From assembly GCA_016873595.1 (NCBI GenBank), contig VGWZ01000086.1, positions 1 through 8,094 on the forward strand: 8,094 nt of DNA, in the 5' to 3' direction. This document shows, piece after piece, positions 4,837-8,094 of this stretch (position 1 is its first letter; each line of letters starts with the position of its first letter). Made by a program: the position numbers and the translations under genes. The notes beneath the pieces were generated by a model, which saw only the letters and a program-made list of their open reading frames with translations, was not told the origin of the DNA and searched no databases. This stretch comes from Nitrospira sp. (GTDB lineage: Bacteria > Nitrospirota > Thermodesulfovibrionia > Thermodesulfovibrionales > SM23-35).

Positions 4837-7800
4837 ATGACTGCTGAAAAGAAATACTGGCAGATAAATACTGAAAAACTGGTAAAAGAGATTAAAGAAA
4901 TTGCCCATAAAGCCAGGACAGAAGAAGACCTCAAGATGGGTGTGGAACCTCTGCTTCAAAATGTTTTTAAACAGATGGGGATAGATATTGATATTGTAAG
5001 ATATGAAAAAACCGCTACAAGCTTCAGGGGAAAGGCGGATGCGGTTTATGGTTATCTGACAATAGAATACAAACTCCCCGGAAAACTTTCAAAAAAGATA
5101 GATGTCAAAAAGGCTACAGAACAGATCGAGCGATATCTAACCGAACAGGCATCACAGTTTGGTCAGCAGAAAGAGGATTTTCTTGAGAAGGCAGTCGGTG
5201 TTGCTTTGGATGGTAAACATATATTTTTTGTAAGATTTACAAAAACACCTGCGATATTGCAGGCACCAATACCTATTGAAAAAACACAGGCAGCCCTTTT
5301 TCACGAGGTCGAAGCTGGGCAAGGTTTTCAGGTATTGGGGCCATATTCGATAAGCGTCGCAAGTATCAGCAATCTTTTGATATTTCTCAGGGCATCGGCC
5401 CGACGCCCTCTGACTGCAAAAGATCTCGCCACAGTATTTTCTCCGACCTGTCAGGTTACAAGGCAAGCGGTCTCTGAACTTTATTCTGAAGTAATGAGGG
5501 CGCAGAGAAGACATACACCATCCCGGGTAAAGACCTTTTTTACTGAGTGGGATAGAATCTTCGGTGTTGTATATGGGCAGGATCTTGAAAAGGCAGAGAA
5601 GTCGGCAGAAGAGACTGCAGCTTTATATCAGATGCCCGGCGGAGCAAGACTGAAACAGTTACTCTTTGCAATACATACCTTTTATGCCTTTCTCATGAAG
5701 ATTATCGCTATTGAACTTGTTTCGCTTCAACGTGAAAGCTCGATAGAGTCTTTTGTAAAAGGATTAGGGGCGATGGATGATAATGAATTATTTGAAAGAC
5801 TATCTTATCTGGAGAGTGGCGGCGATTTCATTGACCGTGGTATTGTCAATTTTTTGGAGGCTGACTTCTTTTCATGGTATCTCGATGGGTGGAATCCTCA
5901 GATTGCAAATATCTTTCGTAATATTGTGAGGGCACTCTCTGATTTTGAACCCGCAACCCCTATTCTTGAACCGGAATGGACAAGAGACCTATTACAAAAA
6001 CTGTATGAGGTAATTGTCCCGAAAAAACTCAGGCACGATTTAGGCGAATATTATACTCCGGACTGGCTTGCAGGCTATGTGGTGGAAAAGAGTGGATATG
6101 CGGGGGAGATAGGACATCGTTTCCTCGATCCCGCCTGCGGTTCAGGCACTTTCCTTGTTCAGGCAATTAATCGTGCAATAAAATGCGCCGAGAGACAGAA
6201 AAAGGTTGATATAAACGACCTGGCCAGACATATACTTGACAACATTGTAGGATTTGATTTAAACCCTCTTGCAGTTTTAGCATCACGGACTAACTACCTG
6301 ATTGCATTCTCTAAACTTATTTCTTACATACGGCCTATCTCCATTCCTGTTTATCTTTGCGATTCCGTCCTTGCCCCAACTCGCTATGTTGAAGAAGGAG
6401 AACTTCCATTTAAAGACACTATAGTTTTTACTACAACGAAAGGCAATTATGTCTTTCCTGTTTTTATGCAGGAGAAAAGCCATATAGATAAGTTTACCTC
6501 GATGATGGATGTTGCATTGAGGGGTAAAGTAGAACCCAAACAGTTCGAAAAGCAGATTAAATCGCAATTTCATCCATCTGAAGAAGAGACATCCCTTCTT
6601 GCTCAGGTTTATCAGAACATAAAAAATTTAGATGATAATGGTGAAAACGGCATCTGGTCACGATACATAAAGAACGCCTTTGCACCTGTGTATCTCGGTA
6701 AATTTGATTTCGTAGTCGGCAATCCGCCCTGGATAAGATGGGGATACCTATCAGATGATTACAGGGAAAGGACACTTAAATTATGGCATAGATACGGTAT
6801 ATTTTCTTTAAAGGGACATGAAACAAGACTCGGCGCAGGTGAAAAGGATTTCTCTATGTTGTTTGCGTATGCATGTGCAGACAACTACCTGAAGGATAAA
6901 GGAGTTCTTGGTTTTATTATTACCATGGAGGTTTTTAAATCAAAAGGCGCTGGTGAAGGATTCAGACAGTTTGAACTTAAGGATAAAAAGATACCTTTTA
7001 AAGTCCTGAGCATGGAGGATATGGTTAATTTAAAACCCTTCCAGGCAGCTAATAAGACCTCCGTATTTTTCCTTAAGAAAGGAGAACAAACTATCTATCC
7101 TGTGTCGGTTCTTGAATGGAAAAGGAAAAAAGGAGTCGGCCGTATCCTGCCTGAATGGCCTTTGGATGAAGTACGGTCGAGTTGTGTGATAAAAAAATCA
7201 AAAGCCATCCCAGTTAACCCCGAAAAGCCGTCCTCATCGTGGCAGACTGCTGCGGCTTCCGAGACTAAAATCTTCTCGAGATTAAAAGGTAAGAATCAAT
7301 ACAAAGCTCATCTCGGTGCAAGGGTAGAACCATATGGGGTCTTCTGGCTGAATATAAAAGAGGTGAGACCTGATGGTCTTCTTGTTATTGAGAATATGCA
7401 TGAAAGAGGAAAGCGGAAGATTAAGTCTATTCGTAGCGCGATAGAGCCTGATTTAGTATTCCCTGCTGCGAGTGGAGGTGATATTATAAAGTTTGGGATT
7501 AAATCTCATTTTTATCTTTTAATATCACAGGATCCTACTAAAAGAGCGCCATACGAAAAAGACTGGATGCTTGAAAATGTACCATTGACCTATGCCTATT
7601 TGAAACAATTTAAGGATATTTTGCTCTCAAGGGGATCACGTGTTGTGAGAGAGTTCGCAAAGAATACCGAGTTTTATGCGATGTACGGAATTGGGGAATA
7701 CTCATTTGCAAAATATCGACTAGCGTGGAAGCGCATGGCCTCGAAAATGAATGCAGTTGTTCTTTCCAGCATTAAAACAGACTTTGGAACCAAAAAGATA

Positions 7801-7896
7801 ATCTCGACAGACACCACTTCATTTTTCGCAGTGAATGAAAGGGATGAATCGCATTATTTATGTTCCATATTAAACTCTGAGATCATTAACACCTAA
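4837..7896 (+). CDS. Single-chain type IIG-like restriction-modification enzyme, C-terminus truncated by an IS
   Basis: A large protein combining nuclease and adenine-N6 methyltransferase. A PD-(D/E)XK nuclease site is visible near the N-terminus: D68, E77-Y-K79, then Q96-x3-Y100. A helical linker (about 180-390) leads to the methylase: LGEYYTPDWLA (402-412), motif I LDPACGSGTFLVQA (430-443), the acidic FDLNPLA (473-479) and the catalytic motif IV N629-P-P-W632. After about 810 comes a TaqI/Eco57I-like target-recognition region ending at HYLCSILNSEIIN. Relatives normally continue roughly 100 residues past this point, but here the frame enters an IS1380-type end at 7892 and stops on its TAA at 7894. 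The last native codon is about N1018. The nuclease and catalytic motifs are intact, but the end of the specificity domain is missing, so activity is doubtful. No separate specificity, BREX or DISARM genes are seen. ATG 4837 is the first start after an in-frame stop; its RBS is weak. Confidence 0.88.
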   Translation: MTAEKKYWQINTEKLVKEIKEIAHKARTEEDLKMGVEPLLQNVFKQMGIDIDIVRYEKTATSFRGKADAVYGYLTIEYKLPGKLSKKIDVKKATEQIERYLTEQASQFGQQKEDFLEKAVGVALDGKHIFFVRFTKTPAILQAPIPIEKTQAALFHEVEAGQGFQVLGPYSISVASISNLLIFLRASARRPLTAKDLATVFSPTCQVTRQAVSELYSEVMRAQRRHTPSRVKTFFTEWDRIFGVVYGQDLEKAEKSAEETAALYQMPGGARLKQLLFAIHTFYAFLMKIIAIELVSLQRESSIESFVKGLGAMDDNELFERLSYLESGGDFIDRGIVNFLEADFFSWYLDGWNPQIANIFRNIVRALSDFEPATPILEPEWTRDLLQKLYEVIVPKKLRHDLGEYYTPDWLAGYVVEKSGYAGEIGHRFLDPACGSGTFLVQAINRAIKCAERQKKVDINDLARHILDNIVGFDLNPLAVLASRTNYLIAFSKLISYIRPISIPVYLCDSVLAPTRYVEEGELPFKDTIVFTTTKGNYVFPVFMQEKSHIDKFTSMMDVALRGKVEPKQFEKQIKSQFHPSEEETSLLAQVYQNIKNLDDNGENGIWSRYIKNAFAPVYLGKFDFVVGNPPWIRWGYLSDDYRERTLKLWHRYGIFSLKGHETRLGAGEKDFSMLFAYACADNYLKDKGVLGFIITMEVFKSKGAGEGFRQFELKDKKIPFKVLSMEDMVNLKPFQAANKTSVFFLKKGEQTIYPVSVLEWKRKKGVGRILPEWPLDEVRSSCVIKKSKAIPVNPEKPSSSWQTAAASETKIFSRLKGKNQYKAHLGARVEPYGVFWLNIKEVRPDGLLVIENMHERGKRKIKSIRSAIEPDLVFPAASGGDIIKFGIKSHFYLLISQDPTKRAPYEKDWMLENVPLTYAYLKQFKDILLSRGSRVVREFAKNTEFYAMYGIGEYSFAKYRLAWKRMASKMNAVVLSSIKTDFGTKKIISTDTTSFFAVNERDESHYLCSILNSEIINT

Positions 7897-7956
7897 TCTG
7901 AGCGATTCATAGGTAATAAAAACATAGAAAAAATCACTTAGAGGGCGATAGAACCT

Positions 7957-7965
7957 TGTTATAAT
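7957..7965 (+). promoter_or_regulatory. Extended -10 promoter of the IS1380-type transposase
   Basis: TGTTATAAT is a perfect extended -10 (TGnTATAAT), with TATAAT at 7960-7965, about 48 nt upstream of the transposase ATG. The -35 region (7937-7942, CTTAGA) is weak, as is common with extended -10 promoters. Confidence 0.55.
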
Positions 7966-8012
7966 AGGTTTGCAAAACAACAAAAAAATATCACCCAATA
8001 AGTGAGGAAATT

Positions 8013-8094
8013 ATGAAACAAAGAGAAAACAAAAGCAAGTGCAAAATCAGCAAAGTAGAGGTAACGGCAGATACATTGACAGGCAGAGGGGGGA
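8013..8094 (+). CDS. IS1380-type transposase, N-terminal fragment (runs off window)
   Basis: The first 27 codons read MKQRENKSKCKISKVEV followed by TADTLTGRGG. A short basic N-terminus followed by 'LTGRGG' or 'LTSRGG' is the usual opening of IS1380-family DDE transposases. The start ATG at 8013 has GTGAGGAAATT directly upstream, giving GAGG at good spacing. The catalytic core is beyond the right edge, so intactness is unknown. The transposase runs in the same direction as the restriction-modification gene that the element interrupts. Family confidence is fairly good but rests on a short segment. Confidence 0.75.
   Translation, partial: MKQRENKSKCKISKVEVTADTLTGRGG

Larger units (their letters stand above)
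7892..8094 (+). mobile_element. Left end of an IS1380-type insertion sequence
   Basis: The element appears to begin at CCTAATCTGAG (7892), an abrupt change from coding sequence. IS1380 members (ISEcp1 for example) commonly begin with CCT. It contains CCTA...TAGG (7892-7913), a promoter and a transposase start, and runs past the right edge. The exact left boundary is inferred, since the right terminal repeat and the duplicated target are outside the window. Confidence 0.65.

Noticed and set aside
4837..7896. BREX (PglX) or DISARM methylase as part of a multi-gene defence system
   Set aside because: A PD-(D/E)XK site is present at the N-terminus and none of the partner genes (pglZ, brxC, helicases) is in the window. 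A single-chain restriction-modification enzyme explains it better.
1..8094. Composite transposon bounded by insertion sequences
   Set aside because: The two edge elements belong to different families and neither end pair is visible, so they cannot act together as one composite transposon.

Overview
The window looks like a moderately AT-rich chromosomal stretch of an anaerobic or microaerophilic bacterium. Evidence is a tungsten/molybdenum aldehyde:ferredoxin oxidoreductase-type gene paired with a four-cluster ferredoxin, and many short palindromic repeats in the spacers. A Nitrospirota or deltaproteobacterial-like host would fit, but that is a guess from gene content, not a placement.

Layout: (a) 1-107, minus strand: first 35 codons of an IS1182-type transposase running off the left edge, with its promoter and RBS. 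(b) 163-539: no gene. It holds a hairpin repeat and a small MITE-like element (15-bp terminal inverted repeats, 8-bp flanking duplication) that itself carries a palindromic repeat. (c) 540-1058, plus: a secreted TlpA/ResA-like thiol-disulfide oxidoreductase whose best start position reads ACG instead of ATG. (d) 1059-1332: a nested pair of palindromic repeats between convergent genes. (e) 3511-1333, minus: an operon of a 16-cysteine ferredoxin and an AOR-family oxidoreductase, overlapping by 20 bp. (f) 3512-4040: no gene. It holds a second TIR-bounded block of repeats (3559-3807) and a further palindrome (3841-3903). (g) 4041-4787, plus: a YggS-type PLP-binding protein interrupted in frame by a palindromic repeat that is translated. 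(h) 4837-7896, plus: a large single-chain restriction-modification protein (PD-(D/E)XK nuclease plus Eco57I-type N6-adenine methylase) whose C-terminus is cut off by an insertion sequence. (i) 7892-8094: the left end of that IS1380-type element, with promoter and the first 27 transposase codons.

How it works together: the ferredoxin and the AOR enzyme should form one cytoplasmic redox unit, with the ferredoxin carrying electrons to or from the tungsten/molybdenum pterin site. The TlpA-like protein acts outside the membrane and has no evident partner here. YggS is a housekeeping vitamin B6 homeostasis protein. The restriction-modification gene is a probable solitary defence gene, now damaged. 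The main theme is repeat and IS activity: every gene-free gap over 200 bp contains palindromic elements, one element sits inside a coding sequence, and insertion sequences lie at both window edges. I saw no tRNA, rRNA, CRISPR array or complete multi-gene defence system.
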